Positions 1-8,340 of a DNA stretch of 45,516 nucleotides are shown piece by piece. Origin of the DNA: Streptomyces sp. NRRL F-5123 (GTDB lineage: Bacteria; Actinomycetota; Actinomycetes; Streptomycetales; Streptomycetaceae). The notes beneath the pieces were generated by a model. The model ran no database searches, was not told the DNA's origin, and was given only the letters and a program-made list of their open reading frames with translations. The stretch covers positions 1 to 45,516 of the forward strand of contig NZ_JOHY01000078.1 in NCBI RefSeq assembly GCF_000721495.1, read 5' to 3'. A program made the translations under genes and the position numbers. Each line of letters opens with the position of its first letter. The first letter of the stretch is position 1.

Positions 1-59
1 ACGCGCATTCCGAGGAGGTACCCCCGGAGTGGCCCCCGACCCCACCCACCGAAGCAGAA

Positions 60-216
60 GCGCGATGCCCCGCCGGGCAACACCAGGGGCGCGTGGGGGC
101 ACCTCCCAGGCGCAGCTCTGGGGGAGAACGGCGCGACAAGCCCCCACCGGCGGCAAGGTCGCGCGGGACACCGCAACACGCACCCCCGGAGCGCGAAACG
201 CCCGCCCCCGCAGGGG
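60..216. repeat. Intergenic repeat-family copy downstream of cdgB
   Basis: Non-coding stretch with the same pieces as 4795-5060, 7310-7600 and 38380-39154: a CCGCCGGGC core, then GGGGCGCGTGGGGG, CACCTCCCAGG and a later CTGGGGGAGAA that can fold back on the CTCCCAG. The close match to 7379-7421 identifies it as a dispersed intergenic repeat. Positions 1-59 show nothing I can name. Confidence 0.6.
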
Positions 217-1878
217 TCAGCCCGCTCGGCGGTGACTCGGCCGCGGGGAGGAAGAGGAGCGGCTCCGCTTCTCCACGTACATGCGCTGGTCCGCGGAGTG
301 GAGGATCTCCTCCACCGTCATGCCGCATCCGGCCCAGCCGATGCCGAAGCTCGCGCCGACGCGGACCGCGCGGCCGTCGACGCGGATCGGCGGGGTGATC
401 GCGTTGCGCAGCCGCACCGCGAGGTCCGCCGCGTCCGGGGGCGCGAGCCCGTCCGCGAGGACGACGAACTCGTCACCGCCGAGGCGGGCGACCGTGTCGC
501 CGTCGCGCACCGCGCCGGTGAGGCGGCGCGCGACCTCGATGAGCACGGCGTCACCCGTGTGGTGGCCGAAGCGGTCGTTGATGGACTTGAAGCCGTCGAG
601 GTCGCAGAAGAGGACGGCGAGCCCCTTCCCGGGCGCGGGATCGCGCTCGTCGGGCACGGCGACATGGGTGTGCGAGTCGTAGCCGATCGCCCCGAGCGGC
701 GAGGCCAGCTCGTCGGGCCCGTAGCCGTAGCTGAAGGCGAATTCGTCGGGTCCCTGGACCTCCGCGGCGAGCGCGGCCGCGTCCTTGTCGCCGGGGCGGT
801 TGCAGATCCGGGCGGTGAGCCGCGAGCGCAGCTCCGCGCTGTTGGGCAGCCCGGTCAGGGAGTCGTGGCTCGCGCGATGGGCGAGCTGCAGCTCGCGGCT
901 CTTGCGGTCCTCGATGTCCTCGACGTGCGTGAGCAGGAAACGCGGCCCGTCCGTGGTGTCGGCGACGACGGAGTTGCGCAGCGACACCCACACGTACGTG
1001 CCGTCGCGCCGCGCGAGCCGCAGCTCCGCGCGGCCGCCCTCCGCGGAGGTGCGCAGCAGCAGGCCGACGTCCTCGGGGTGGACGAGGTCGGAGAAGGAGT
1101 AGCGGCGCATGACCGAGGCGCTGCGCCCCAGCAGCCGGCACAGCGCGTCGTTGGCCCGCAGCAGCCTGCCGTGCTGGTCGCCGCCCATCTCGGCGATGGC
1201 CATGCCGCTGGGCGCGTACTCGAAAGCCTGCCGGAAGCTCTCCTCGCTGGCCCGCAGCGCCTGCTGGTCGCGTTCCAGCCGGACGAGCGCGCGCTGCATG
1301 TTGGCGCGCAGCCGGGCGTTGCTGATGGCGGTGCCGGCCTGGAAGGCGTACATCTGCAGCGCTTCCTGGCCCCAGGGTCCGGGGTGGCGGCCGCTGGAGG
1401 GGCTGTCGACGGATATGACGCCGAGCATGTCGCCGCCGCCGCCGAGGGAGGCGTACATGGGGGCGTAGAGGCGGTCGCCGGGGTGCCACTCGTCGGCGAA
1501 GCGGGGCAGCGGGCCGTCGGTGTGCCACTGCGGCACGTCGTCGTCGTTGAGGACCCAGCCCTCGGTGTGCGGGATGAAGCGCAGCGAGCCCCAGCGCTGA
1601 CCCATGGCGAGCCGCCGGTCCCAGGCGGCGCGGGAGCCGACCTTGCCGGTGAGCAGCGCTTCCCCCGCCTCGCTGCCGGCGAAGGCGGCGACGACGAGGT
1701 CGCCGTCGGGCCTCACCAGGTTGACGGCGGCGAGGTCGTAGCCGAGACCGGCGACCACACCGTCGGCGACGGCCTGGATGGTGTCGGCGAGGCTGCGAGC
1801 GGTGTTGAGGTCCGCCACGACCTGGTGCAGCTGACGCAGGGTCGCGAGGCGGACATACGGCTCCGATTCGGTATCCAT
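217..1878 (-). CDS. cdgB: GAF-PAS-GGDEF diguanylate cyclase, CdgB type
   Basis: Predicted to make cyclic di-GMP from two GTP. In Streptomyces this second messenger controls the developmental repressor BldD. The 553-aa protein has an N-terminal GAF domain (about residues 20-190), a PAS/PAC domain (about 210-330) and a C-terminal GGDEF domain. The GGDEF signature is intact (residues 467-471), and an RDGD I-site lies five residues before it, so both catalysis and product feedback look possible. No membrane segment is visible, which suggests a cytosolic sensor. I chose the ATG at 1878 because GGAGAGG lies just upstream; an in-frame start at 1947 is possible but lacks this. Domain order and N-terminus match S. 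coelicolor CdgB as I recall it. A 16-bp palindrome upstream (2019-2034) may be its operator. Confidence 0.88.
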   Translation of the reverse strand: MDTESEPYVRLATLRQLHQVVADLNTARSLADTIQAVADGVVAGLGYDLAAVNLVRPDGDLVVAAFAGSEAGEALLTGKVGSRAAWDRRLAMGQRWGSLRFIPHTEGWVLNDDDVPQWHTDGPLPRFADEWHPGDRLYAPMYASLGGGGDMLGVISVDSPSSGRHPGPWGQEALQMYAFQAGTAISNARLRANMQRALVRLERDQQALRASEESFRQAFEYAPSGMAIAEMGGDQHGRLLRANDALCRLLGRSASVMRRYSFSDLVHPEDVGLLLRTSAEGGRAELRLARRDGTYVWVSLRNSVVADTTDGPRFLLTHVEDIEDRKSRELQLAHRASHDSLTGLPNSAELRSRLTARICNRPGDKDAAALAAEVQGPDEFAFSYGYGPDELASPLGAIGYDSHTHVAVPDERDPAPGKGLAVLFCDLDGFKSINDRFGHHTGDAVLIEVARRLTGAVRDGDTVARLGGDEFVVLADGLAPPDAADLAVRLRNAITPPIRVDGRAVRVGASFGIGWAGCGMTVEEILHSADQRMYVEKRSRSSSSPRPSHRRAG

Positions 1879-2018
1879 GCCCCTCTCCGCGCCCTGGACG
1901 GCCAACTCCCGTATTCTCCGCGATACATCCGATGACGCCGCTGGCACCGGGTTACTCCGGCCACTGAATCACAGCGAGCTGTGCGGTCGGTACACAGGGT
2001 CAACAATATCTGCCGCTT

Positions 2019-2034
2019 GTGACTCAAGTCACAT
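2019..2034. promoter_or_regulatory. Palindromic operator candidate upstream of cdgB (BldD-box-like)
   Basis: TGTGACTCAAGTCACA has perfect 7-bp arms around a 2-bp centre and lies about 140 bp upstream of the cdgB start. It contains the GTGA-N6-TCAC pattern of the BldD operator. BldD is known to control cdgB in Streptomyces, so BldD is the natural candidate, but binding is inferred. The flavin reductase gene starts 167 bp away on the other strand and could share the site. I see nothing else identifiable between 1879 and 2200. Confidence 0.45.
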
Positions 2035-2200
2035 CATCGCGTAAGCAGGTCAATACAGAGGGTGCGCCCGGTTCCCGGCCCGTGGGCCTAGGACCGGGGC
2101 GGGTCATGACTGCGACCACAGCCCGATCCGCATCCGTCTACCGAGCCGTAACGTGAGGAACGTGCTGCACTCACCGAGCGACCGGCATGCTGGGACCACC

Positions 2201-2713
2201 ATGGCCCACACTGTCGACCCCGATGCCTTCCGCGCCGCGATGACCCGCCTCACCGCGGGCGTCGTCCTCATCACCGCGCACGACCCGGACGACGGGCCGC
2301 GCGGCGAGGACGTCGGCATGACCGCGACCGCCTTCATGTCCGTCTCCCTCGAACCGCCGATGGTGCTGGTGAGCGTACGCACAGGGTCCCGGATGGACGA
2401 GCTGCTCGAACGGCAGCCGCGCTGGGCCGCGTCCGTACTCAGCGAGAGCCAGCGGCACATCGCCGGACGCTTCGCGCTGCGCGGGCGGGTCAGCGACCGG
2501 CTGCTCTTCGAGGACATCTCCTACTACCGCGGCGAGCACTCGGGCGCGCCCGTGCTGGGCGGGGCGCTGTCGATACTGGAGTGCGAGACCGCGCAGCGCG
2601 TGCCCGCCGGGGACCACACGCTGGTGGTCGCCCACGTCCTGGACGCGCGCACCCCCAGCGCGGAGGGCGGCCCGCTGGCGTACTTCCGCGGGCGCTACCG
2701 CTTCCTTCGCTGA
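2201..2713 (+). CDS. Flavin reductase-like FMN-binding protein
   Basis: A 170-aa protein of the flavin reductase-like split beta-barrel family, the small component of two-component monooxygenases or NAD(P)H:FMN reductases. The family pattern is visible: [16 protein letters not shown] at the start, then [21 protein letters not shown], a middle region with IAGRF, and a C-terminal hydrophobic strand ending in YFRGRYR. Length is typical. The ATG at 2201 is chosen because homologues begin close to this point, although the Shine-Dalgarno is weak; an upstream GTG at 2153 is an alternative. The gene is divergent from cdgB. The substrate and any partner oxygenase cannot be told from the sequence. Confidence 0.8.
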   Translation: MAHTVDPDAFRAAMTRLTAGVVLITAHDPDDGPRGEDVGMTATAFMSVSLEPPMVLVSVRTGSRMDELLERQPRWAASVLSESQRHIAGRFALRGRVSDRLLFEDISYYRGEHSGAPVLGGALSILECETAQRVPAGDHTLVVAHVLDARTPSAEGGPLAYFRGRYRFLR

Positions 2714-2773
2714 GCCCCGCGGGGCTCCGGAACGGGGGTCCTGGAACGGGGCGCCGCCGGAACGGGCCCGGGG

Positions 2774-3211
2774 TCACTCCCAGGCGCCGCCGGAGCGGCC
2801 CCGCTTGGTCTCGCTGCGCTGCTTCTTCACCCGCAGCCGCCGCTCGTTGATGCCGCGCGGGATCTTCGTCGGGCGCCGGGCCTTGGGCGGCGGCGCCGTC
2901 GCCTCGGCCAGCAGCGCCGCGAGCCGGGTCGCGGCCGTCTCCCGGTTGCGCCACTGCGAGCGGTGCTCGGAGGCACGGACCGTGACCACGCCGTTCACCA
3001 GCCGGCCGGCCAGCCGCTCCAGCGCGCGCTGCTTCCACACCGGCGGCAGCGCCTCGGTCGCCGCGAGGTCGAACCGCAGCTCCACCTGGCTGTCCGAGGT
3101 GTTCACATGCTGCCCGCCCGGCCCCGACGACCTGGAGAAACGCCACAGCAACTCCGCCTCCGGCACGGAGACGGAGCCGCGGATGGTCAGTGGCCCGTAC
3201 ATGCCTTCCAT
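2774..3211 (-). CDS. arfB: Peptidyl-tRNA hydrolase ArfB (YaeJ/ICT1 family)
   Basis: A release-factor-like hydrolase that frees nascent peptides from stalled ribosomes with an empty A site. The GGQ catalytic motif sits in [21 protein letters not shown] near residue 36, and the protein ends in a basic tail ([19 protein letters not shown]) of the type that enters the mRNA channel. At 145 aa it matches the family and lacks the codon-recognition domains of RF1/RF2. Start choice is uncertain: ATG at 3211 or 3202, or GTG at 3238. It converges with the flavin reductase gene across about 60 bp that contain three GGAACGGG repeats. Confidence 0.85.
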   Translation of the reverse strand: MEGMYGPLTIRGSVSVPEAELLWRFSRSSGPGGQHVNTSDSQVELRFDLAATEALPPVWKQRALERLAGRLVNGVVTVRASEHRSQWRNRETAATRLAALLAEATAPPPKARRPTKIPRGINERRLRVKKQRSETKRGRSGGAWE

Positions 3212-3344
3212 GGTCGCGCGTGCGCCGCCCCTGCGCACCGGATTTAGCGCGAGGTGCGGAACCAGCCGATCCCCGATCCGCGTTCAGTCCGATGACGGTA
3301 GTTTCGACGGCAACACCTACGACCAGACACAAAGGGGACTTCCC

Positions 3345-3920
3345 ATGGCGGTAAGCCTGACCAAGGGCGGAAACGTCTCTCTCACCAAGGAGGCGCCCGG
3401 CCTGACGGCTGTGACGGTCGGCCTGGGCTGGGACGTCCGTACCACCACCGGCACGGACTTCGACCTCGACGCGAGCGCCATCGCGGTCAACGCGGCGGGC
3501 AAGGTCTACTCCGACGCGCACTTCGTCTTCTTCAACAACAAGCAGACGCCGGACCAGACCATCGTCCACACGGGCGACAACCGCACGGGCGAGGGCGAGG
3601 GCGACGACGAGGCGATCAACGTCAACCTGGCCGGCCTGCCCGCCGACGTCGAGAAGATCGTCTTCCCGGTGTCCATCTACGACGCCGAGTCCCGCAGCCA
3701 GAACTTCGGCCAGGTGCGCAACGCCTACATCCGCATCCTCAACCAGGCCGGCGGCGCGGAGATCGCCCGCTACGACCTGAGCGAGGACGCGGCGACCGAG
3801 ACCGCGATGGTCTTCGGCGAGCTGTACCGCAACGGCGCGGAGTGGAAGTTCCGCGCGGTCGGCCAGGGCTACGCCTCGGGCCTCGCGGGCATCGCCACGG
3901 ACTTCGGCGTCAGCCTCTGA
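3345..3920 (+). CDS. terD: TerD-family protein (tellurite resistance / stress)
   Basis: A 191-aa single-domain TerD (vWA-like, calcium-binding beta sandwich) protein. It starts with [20 protein letters not shown], has the acidic metal-binding stretches DFDLDASA and [10 protein letters not shown], and ends in [11 protein letters not shown], all typical of TerD/CABP1. AAAGGGG upstream of the ATG is a good ribosome site. Streptomyces genomes carry many TerD paralogues, often next to TerB, and they influence calcium-linked development and stress. Here a TerB gene lies 3.7 kb away rather than adjacent. The gene name reflects family membership only. Confidence 0.9.
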   Translation: MAVSLTKGGNVSLTKEAPGLTAVTVGLGWDVRTTTGTDFDLDASAIAVNAAGKVYSDAHFVFFNNKQTPDQTIVHTGDNRTGEGEGDDEAINVNLAGLPADVEKIVFPVSIYDAESRSQNFGQVRNAYIRILNQAGGAEIARYDLSEDAATETAMVFGELYRNGAEWKFRAVGQGYASGLAGIATDFGVSL

Positions 3921-3999
3921 CGTCCCCGTCCGCACAAGGACCCGACGGCGCCTGTCCCCGCAGCGGGGAGGGGCGCCGTCCCCTTGCCGGGGCTCGGCG

Positions 4000-4110
4000 G
4001 GGGCCGTCCGCCGGGGGGGGCGGTGGCGGGGGCCGTCCGCCGGGGCCGGTGGTTGGGGCCGGTGGTTGGGGCCGGTGGCGGGGCCGTCCGCCGGGGGCGG
4101 TGGCCTGGCG
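4000..4110. repeat. GC-only tandem repeat upstream of the 4129 gene
   Basis: A run of near-repeats built from GGGGGCCGTCCGCCGGG (three copies) and GGGGCCGGTGGTT (two copies in direct tandem), almost free of A. It lies between terD and the next gene and would be part of that gene's leader. No protein is supported here. It may be an expanded low-complexity repeat. Confidence 0.7.
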
Positions 4111-4128
4111 GTCTGGGACGATCGACCC

Positions 4129-4617
4129 GTGATCGACCTCGGCTACGCGCTCTCGCGCCGCTTTCCCGACCCGCCGCAGACGGACTACCGCACGGCGGAC
4201 GTCCGCGCCCTGCGGCACGACCTCTTCTGCGGGGACGTGTACATCGCCGAGGGCGAGCGCGAACTCGCCACCGCGTGGGGCTGGGTGCCCGTCCTCGACT
4301 TCGCGTGGGCGCTGTGCGACATCGCCGAGCAGCTCGACCGCGACCCCGCGGGCAGCCGCGCCGCCCGCCCCCAGCACGCGGAGTTCGACTTCACCGAATC
4401 CACGGAGCGGCTCCGCTTCGTGCGCCGCTTCGGCTTCGTCGACGTCACCGCGGACTGGCTCCCCGACGAGCCGCCCCTCTCCGTCCGCCACGCGGACCTG
4501 CGCCGCGAGGCCCGCGACTTCCTGCAGGATGTCGTGGCGGACCTCACCGACATGCATGACGGCCTGGCGGCCAACCCCGCGATCTGGACCCTCCTCTCCC
4601 GCTATCCGCGCGTCTAG
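4129..4617 (+). CDS. Hypothetical protein of 162 aa
   Basis: I do not recognise this family with confidence. The GTG at 4129 gives VIDLGYALSRRFPDPP; the reading frame has strong G/C third positions throughout. The protein is soluble, acidic and rich in Trp/Phe in the middle (ATAWGWVPVLDFAWALCDIAEQLD), then FDFTESTERLRFVRRFGFVDVTADW, and ends in a helical segment (DLRREARDFLQDVVADLTDMHDG). There is no signal peptide or membrane segment. Its stop codon TAG lies inside a CTAG that forms the left flank of a MITE (4618-4777), so the element sits exactly at the gene end. An ATG at 4066 lies within the low-complexity repeat and is unlikely. Confidence 0.7.
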   Translation: MIDLGYALSRRFPDPPQTDYRTADVRALRHDLFCGDVYIAEGERELATAWGWVPVLDFAWALCDIAEQLDRDPAGSRAARPQHAEFDFTESTERLRFVRRFGFVDVTADWLPDEPPLSVRHADLRREARDFLQDVVADLTDMHDGLAANPAIWTLLSRYPRV

Positions 4618-4777
4618 TGCTGTGACCGGGAGGGTTTGCCGGTAGCTTGCGGCGTCCGGTGCGGTGCGTCGCAAGGCGCCGGGTCGGCCTCGTAGTGGGC
4701 CCTACTCGGTCGATGCGGCAACGCAGCGAGGTGCCGTGCCGGGCGTCGCAAGCCGGTGAACCCTCCCGGTCACAGCA
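4618..4777. mobile_element. 160-bp MITE, complete copy
   Basis: The ends are inverted repeats starting TGCTGTGACCGGGAGGGTT: about 25 bp with two mismatches, and weaker pairing continues to about 50 bp inward. The left flank is CTAG and the right flank CCAG, which fits a decayed 4-bp target duplication. No transposase is encoded. The right 94 bp are repeated exactly, inverted, at 24961-25054. These are the hallmarks of a miniature inverted-repeat element moved in trans by an IS transposase, perhaps IS5-like; the IS family is a guess. Confidence 0.82.
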
Positions 4778-4794
4778 CCAGCCCGAGGGGCACC

Positions 4795-5060
4795 CGTTTT
4801 TCAGCCTGCGGCTGGGCTGCCGGGCGAGCGTTTTGCGCTGCCGCGCCGGGCGAACGTTTTTAGGGGCGTTGCGCGAGCAACCCGCCACCGGCCGGTGGTC
4901 CGGATCGGACCGAAGAGACCCTTTGGGTCGGTTGTCGACCCGCTCCCCGGTGGGGGCTGAGCGCGCAGTTCTCCCCCATGGCTTCGCGCGGGGGGTACCC
5001 CCACGCAGCCCCTGGGTGTGCCCGGCGCGGAAAGCGCAGCCCAGCCCGGAGGGGCAGCGG
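4795..5060. repeat. Intergenic repeat-family copy
   Basis: After the MITE, the 319-bp gap before the 5097 gene holds two units of GCGCTGCCGCGCCGGGCGA followed by GCGTTTT or ACGTTTTT, then AGGGGCG, a GTTGC-GCGAGCAAC hairpin, a CCGGCCGGTGGT block and a CTCCCCCATGGCTTCGCGC / GGGGGTACCCCCAC block. The same parts occur at 60-216, 7310-7600 and 38380-39154. It is non-coding. Confidence 0.65.
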
Positions 5061-5096
5061 TAACGTCGCGGGGTACGCACGGGGGAGGTCACCGAC

Positions 5097-6224
5097 ATGA
5101 AGACTTCGGCTTACGCCGCAGGCGGGTTGCTGCTGCTCGGAGGCGGGGCCCTGCTGGGCCCTGACGCCTGGGGCCCCGCAGGGGTGCTGCTCGTGATCGG
5201 GGCGGTCGCGCCGGTGACGTTGATCGCGTGCCGGCTGATGCTGGGCCTCGGGTTGCGGACCCGCGTCCGCTGGTACGGCTGGGTCCTCGCGGCGGTCGCC
5301 GCGCTCGCGCTGCCCGCGGGCATCGTCGGCGCGGTCGCCGCGCACGAGCACGGGTCGCGCGGGTACGTCTCGCGCTACGGGACGCCGGGCCTCGCGGACC
5401 TGCCCGAGCATTGGGGCGGCATCACCACCGTGCAGCCGCGCGGCGAGTGGTGGAAGACGATGCAGCTGCACTTCGGGGACGCCGCGTGGCAGCGGTACCA
5501 CAGCTACTACACGCTGGAGGGCCTGGAGGAGTTCGCGTCGGGCCCGGACCCCAGGGGGGTGCGGGTGGACGTCCTGATCGTCGACGGTGCCGCCTACGAC
5601 GTGGAGAGCTGGCATACGGACGCGCAGCGCTTCGCCCCGCTGGGCCGCGACCCGCTGCCGCTCCTGCTGTGGGGCCTGCTGCCCGGCATCCTGCTGCCGC
5701 TCGCGCTGCTGGTGAGCGTGCCGGTGCGGGTACGCCGCCGGTCTCCCGGCGAGCAGCCGCCGTACCGCGTGCCGCCCTCCCGCGTACCGCCCACCCGCCC
5801 GAGCGGCGACGGGCCCACTGCCCGGGGGACGACGCCCGCGGACCGGATCTACGAGGCCGCGACCCGCAAGCACAAGGAGAGGCACCGGCCCTTCCGGCTG
5901 ACCGTGTCCTCGCCGCAGGTGCGGGTGACCGCGGACGCGGACGGCTTCACCGTCGAGCAGTCGGTCGGCGGCCGCTGGCGCGGCCACCTCGAACTGCCCT
6001 GGCGGGACATCGCGGACCTGGTCTTCGACCACGACCACCGGGACCCGGTGGTGTCCCTGTACGTGCTGCCCGCGCAGGGCGGCCGCCGCCACGCCCTGGA
6101 TTCCTCCCACCTTTCCACCGCCGACTGGCGCGCACTCGCCGACGCGGTCGCCGCCGACACCGACGGCCGGATCCGCCTGGACCTCTCCGCCCGCGACGGC
6201 CACTCCGTGAACCCCGACACCTGA
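5097..6224 (+). CDS. Membrane protein with C-terminal cytoplasmic domain, unknown function
   Basis: A 375-aa protein. Two or three hydrophobic segments occupy the first 85 residues, an extracytoplasmic region rich in Trp/Tyr follows (about 88-180), then another membrane segment (DPLPLLLWGLLPGILLPLAL). A Pro/Arg-rich linker leads to a C-terminal domain of about 110 residues (RPFRLTVSSPQVRVTADADG onward) whose strand pattern and FTVEQS, LPWRDIADLVFD resemble the PH-like domains of bacterial membrane proteins. The ATG is preceded by GGGGGAGGT. I cannot assign a function. It follows a repeat-rich gap and precedes a quinone oxidoreductase on the same strand. Confidence 0.72.
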   Translation: MKTSAYAAGGLLLLGGGALLGPDAWGPAGVLLVIGAVAPVTLIACRLMLGLGLRTRVRWYGWVLAAVAALALPAGIVGAVAAHEHGSRGYVSRYGTPGLADLPEHWGGITTVQPRGEWWKTMQLHFGDAAWQRYHSYYTLEGLEEFASGPDPRGVRVDVLIVDGAAYDVESWHTDAQRFAPLGRDPLPLLLWGLLPGILLPLALLVSVPVRVRRRSPGEQPPYRVPPSRVPPTRPSGDGPTARGTTPADRIYEAATRKHKERHRPFRLTVSSPQVRVTADADGFTVEQSVGGRWRGHLELPWRDIADLVFDHDHRDPVVSLYVLPAQGGRRHALDSSHLSTADWRALADAVAADTDGRIRLDLSARDGHSVNPDT

Positions 6225-6334
6225 CCGGCACCAGGCCTCCCGCCCTAGGGCGAATGGCCGATTGGCCGCGCCCGGCGCGCGGGGTTGGCTGGGGGCAGGC
6301 GCCGCCGCGGGCGCCGGGAGCGGAGGGCGAGAAC

Positions 6335-7306
6335 GTGTTTGCCGTACGACTGCACGCATTCGGGGGGCCCGAGGAACTGCGGTACGAGGAGGTGCCGGAC
6401 CCCGAGCCAGGGGCGGGCGAGGTGCGGGTGGCGGTGGCGGCGGCGGGCGTGCACCTGGTCGACACGTGGCTGCGGGCGGGCCGCACGCCGGGCCCGATCC
6501 CGCTGCCGGAGCTGCCGACCGTGCCGGGCCGGGAGGTCGCCGGGACGGTCGACCGGATCGGCCCGGGCGCCGACCCGGCGTGGCTCGGGCGGCGCGTCGT
6601 CGCCCACCTCGGCACCGCGCCCGGCGGCTACGCGGAGTTGGCCGTCGTCCCCGAGGCGCGGCTGCACGCGGTGCCGGACACGCTGGACCTGCGAGCGGCC
6701 GTCGCGATGATCGGCACCGGCCGCACCGCGCTGGCCATCCTGCGGCTCGCGGAGATCGAGCCCGGCGACACCGTGGTCGTACTCGCCGCGGCGGGCGGGA
6801 TCGGCACGCTGCTCGTGCAGCACGCGCTGTCGCTCGGTGCGGCGGTCGTGGGCGCCGCCGGCGGGCCCGACAAGGTCGCGCAGGTCCGCGCGCTGGGCGC
6901 CGCCGCGGTCGACTACCGGCAGCCCGGCTGGACGGACGAGGTGCGGGCCGCGCTGGGCGGCGAGCGCGCGGCCACGGTCGTCTTCGACGGCGTCGGCGGC
7001 GACGCGGCTGCCGCCGCGCTGACCCTGCTCGTCCCCGGCGGGCGCCACCTCGTCTACGGCTGGGCCTCCGGCGGCCCCGCGGAGCCCGTGCCGGGCATCG
7101 ACTCCCGCACCCTCGCCGGGCCCGCCCTCGCGAAGCTCACCGGCACACCGGAGGGCCTGCGCGCCCTGGAGTCCGCGGCGCTCTCCGCCGCCGCGGAGGG
7201 CACACTCGTCCCGGGCGTCCAGCCCTTCGCCCTCCAGGACGCGGGCGCCGCGCACGCGGCTCTCGCCGCTCGGGCGACGACGGGCAAGGTGGTCCTGACC
7301 CCCTGA
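6335..7306 (+). CDS. Zinc-free quinone oxidoreductase (MDR family)
   Basis: A 323-aa NADPH-dependent medium-chain reductase of the quinone oxidoreductase type. It has an N-terminal GroES-like domain (VFAVRLHAFGGPEELRYEEV, PGREVAGTVDRIGPGAD) and a Rossmann domain with the AAAGGIGTLLVQHALSLGA nucleotide motif near residue 150. The Cys/His zinc ligands of alcohol dehydrogenases are absent, as is usual for this subfamily. The GTG at 6335 follows GGAGGG; homologues of this type begin with MFAVRLH or similar. It probably reduces quinones or enones; the physiological substrate is unknown. Confidence 0.85.
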   Translation: MFAVRLHAFGGPEELRYEEVPDPEPGAGEVRVAVAAAGVHLVDTWLRAGRTPGPIPLPELPTVPGREVAGTVDRIGPGADPAWLGRRVVAHLGTAPGGYAELAVVPEARLHAVPDTLDLRAAVAMIGTGRTALAILRLAEIEPGDTVVVLAAAGGIGTLLVQHALSLGAAVVGAAGGPDKVAQVRALGAAAVDYRQPGWTDEVRAALGGERAATVVFDGVGGDAAAAALTLLVPGGRHLVYGWASGGPAEPVPGIDSRTLAGPALAKLTGTPEGLRALESAALSAAAEGTLVPGVQPFALQDAGAAHAALAARATTGKVVLTP

Positions 7307-7309
7307 CCC

Positions 7310-7600
7310 CCGTCCCGGGGGGGGGTGCGGCTGCGCCGCGGGCGGGCTTCGCGCTGCCGCGCCGGGCGAGCGTTTTCAGGGGCGCGTGGGGGTACCTCCC
7401 AGGCGGAGCACCGGGGGAGACAGCAACTGCCCCTTCGGGCCGGTGACTACCCGCGCCACCAGCGTGGCTGGTCGCGCAGATCCCCGCGCCCCTGAAAACG
7501 AGTGCCCCGCGGCGCATCCGCAGCCTGGACGCTCGCCCGGCGCCGCAGCGCGAAACGCTCGCCCGGCGGGGCATCCGCAGCCTCCCCGGCAGGGGCCGGG
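7310..7600. repeat. Intergenic repeat-family copy with 16-bp inverted arms
   Basis: The 361-bp gap before terB holds a GCGCTGCCGCGCCGGGCGAG unit, then the arm CGTTTTCAGGGGCGCG (7371-7386), whose exact reverse complement is 7485-7500, and then units of the same family in the opposite orientation (7530-7590). Between the arms lie the GTGGGGGTACCTCCCAGG / GGGGGAG block and a CCCTTCGGGCCGG block. The whole is a large imperfect palindrome. Nothing else is visible up to 7667. Confidence 0.7.
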
Positions 7601-7667
7601 AACTAGGTCGCGGGCTCGCGGAGTTCTCCGGGGGTAAGGAACCGCCCGTACGAGGAGAGACCCCCCG

Positions 7668-8123
7668 ATGGCCCTGTGGGACCGTTTCAAAGAGTCCGCG
7701 ACGAACATGCAGGCGCAGCTCAACGCCAAGAAGAACGACCTCAAGAGCGGTGCCTTCCGCGACGCCAGCATGGCGATGTGCGCACTCGTGGCGGCCGCGG
7801 ACGGGTCCGTCGACCCGTCCGAGCGGCAGCGCGTCGCCGCGCTCATCGGCACCAACGAGGTGCTGCAGAACTTCCCGGCGCCGGACCTTCAGCGGCGTTT
7901 CGACGACTACCTGGGCAAGCTGACTGCCGACTTCGCCTTCGGCAAGGTGGGGATCCTCCAGGAGATCGCGAAGGTGCAGAAGAAGCCGACGGAGGCCCGC
8001 GCGGTGATCCAGATCGGCATCGTCATCGGCGGCGCCGACGGCGATTTCGACGCGACGGAGAAGGCCGTGGTGCGCGAGGCGTGCTTCGCCGTGGGGCTCA
8101 ACCCGCAGGAGTTCGACCTCTGA
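7668..8123 (+). CDS. terB: TerB-family tellurite resistance protein
   Basis: A 151-aa all-helical TerB protein. The two TerB metal motifs are visible: ALVAAADGSVDPSERQRVAALI near the N-terminus and GIVIGGADGDFDATEKAVVREACFAVGL near the C-terminus, each with the Asp/Glu-rich loop of the family. GAGGAGAG precedes the ATG at 7668. TerB proteins act with TerD/TerC in metal-dependent membrane stress responses; no other ter gene is adjacent. A hairpin (8134-8160) follows the stop. Confidence 0.9.
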   Translation: MALWDRFKESATNMQAQLNAKKNDLKSGAFRDASMAMCALVAAADGSVDPSERQRVAALIGTNEVLQNFPAPDLQRRFDDYLGKLTADFAFGKVGILQEIAKVQKKPTEARAVIQIGIVIGGADGDFDATEKAVVREACFAVGLNPQEFDL

Positions 8124-8133
8124 CGCCGGGCGG

Positions 8134-8160
8134 CGGGCACCGCCGAAGGGGTGGTGCCCG
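8134..8160 (+). terminator. Hairpin terminator after terB
   Basis: CGGGCACC pairs exactly with GGTGCCCG across an 11-nt loop, 10 bp after the terB stop. There is no U-tract, as is common in Streptomyces. The rest of the gap to 8340 shows a possible -10 (TATGAT at about 8190) for the next gene. Confidence 0.55.
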
Positions 8161-8340
8161 AGCCGTCCTCGGCCGGGATCCGGCACACTATGATCCGAAA
8201 GTGGAGCCGGAACCGTCGGATGCCGCCCCGCGGCGGAAGCGGCCGGCGCGGAACACGCGGGGAGTACGGGGAAGCCCGGGGGCGCGGTGCCCCCGTATCC
8301 GGGTGGGCGCCGGGTCGCCCGGGAAGGTGGGGGTGGACGG

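Noticed and set aside
217..1935. Long open frame antisense to cdgB
   Set aside because: It is a high-GC shadow of the GGDEF gene, with no domain. The same applies to the long frames opposite the AfsR-like, TROVE, DoxX, cysS and serine hydrolase genes.
4647..5063. A gene spanning the MITE and the repeat copy
   Set aside because: The open frame merely crosses two different repeats, one of which is duplicated in a different context. There is no codon bias or family motif.
3345..8123. A tellurite resistance operon (terD with terB)
   Set aside because: The two genes are 3.7 kb apart, with unrelated genes, a MITE and repeats between them, and no terC/terZ.
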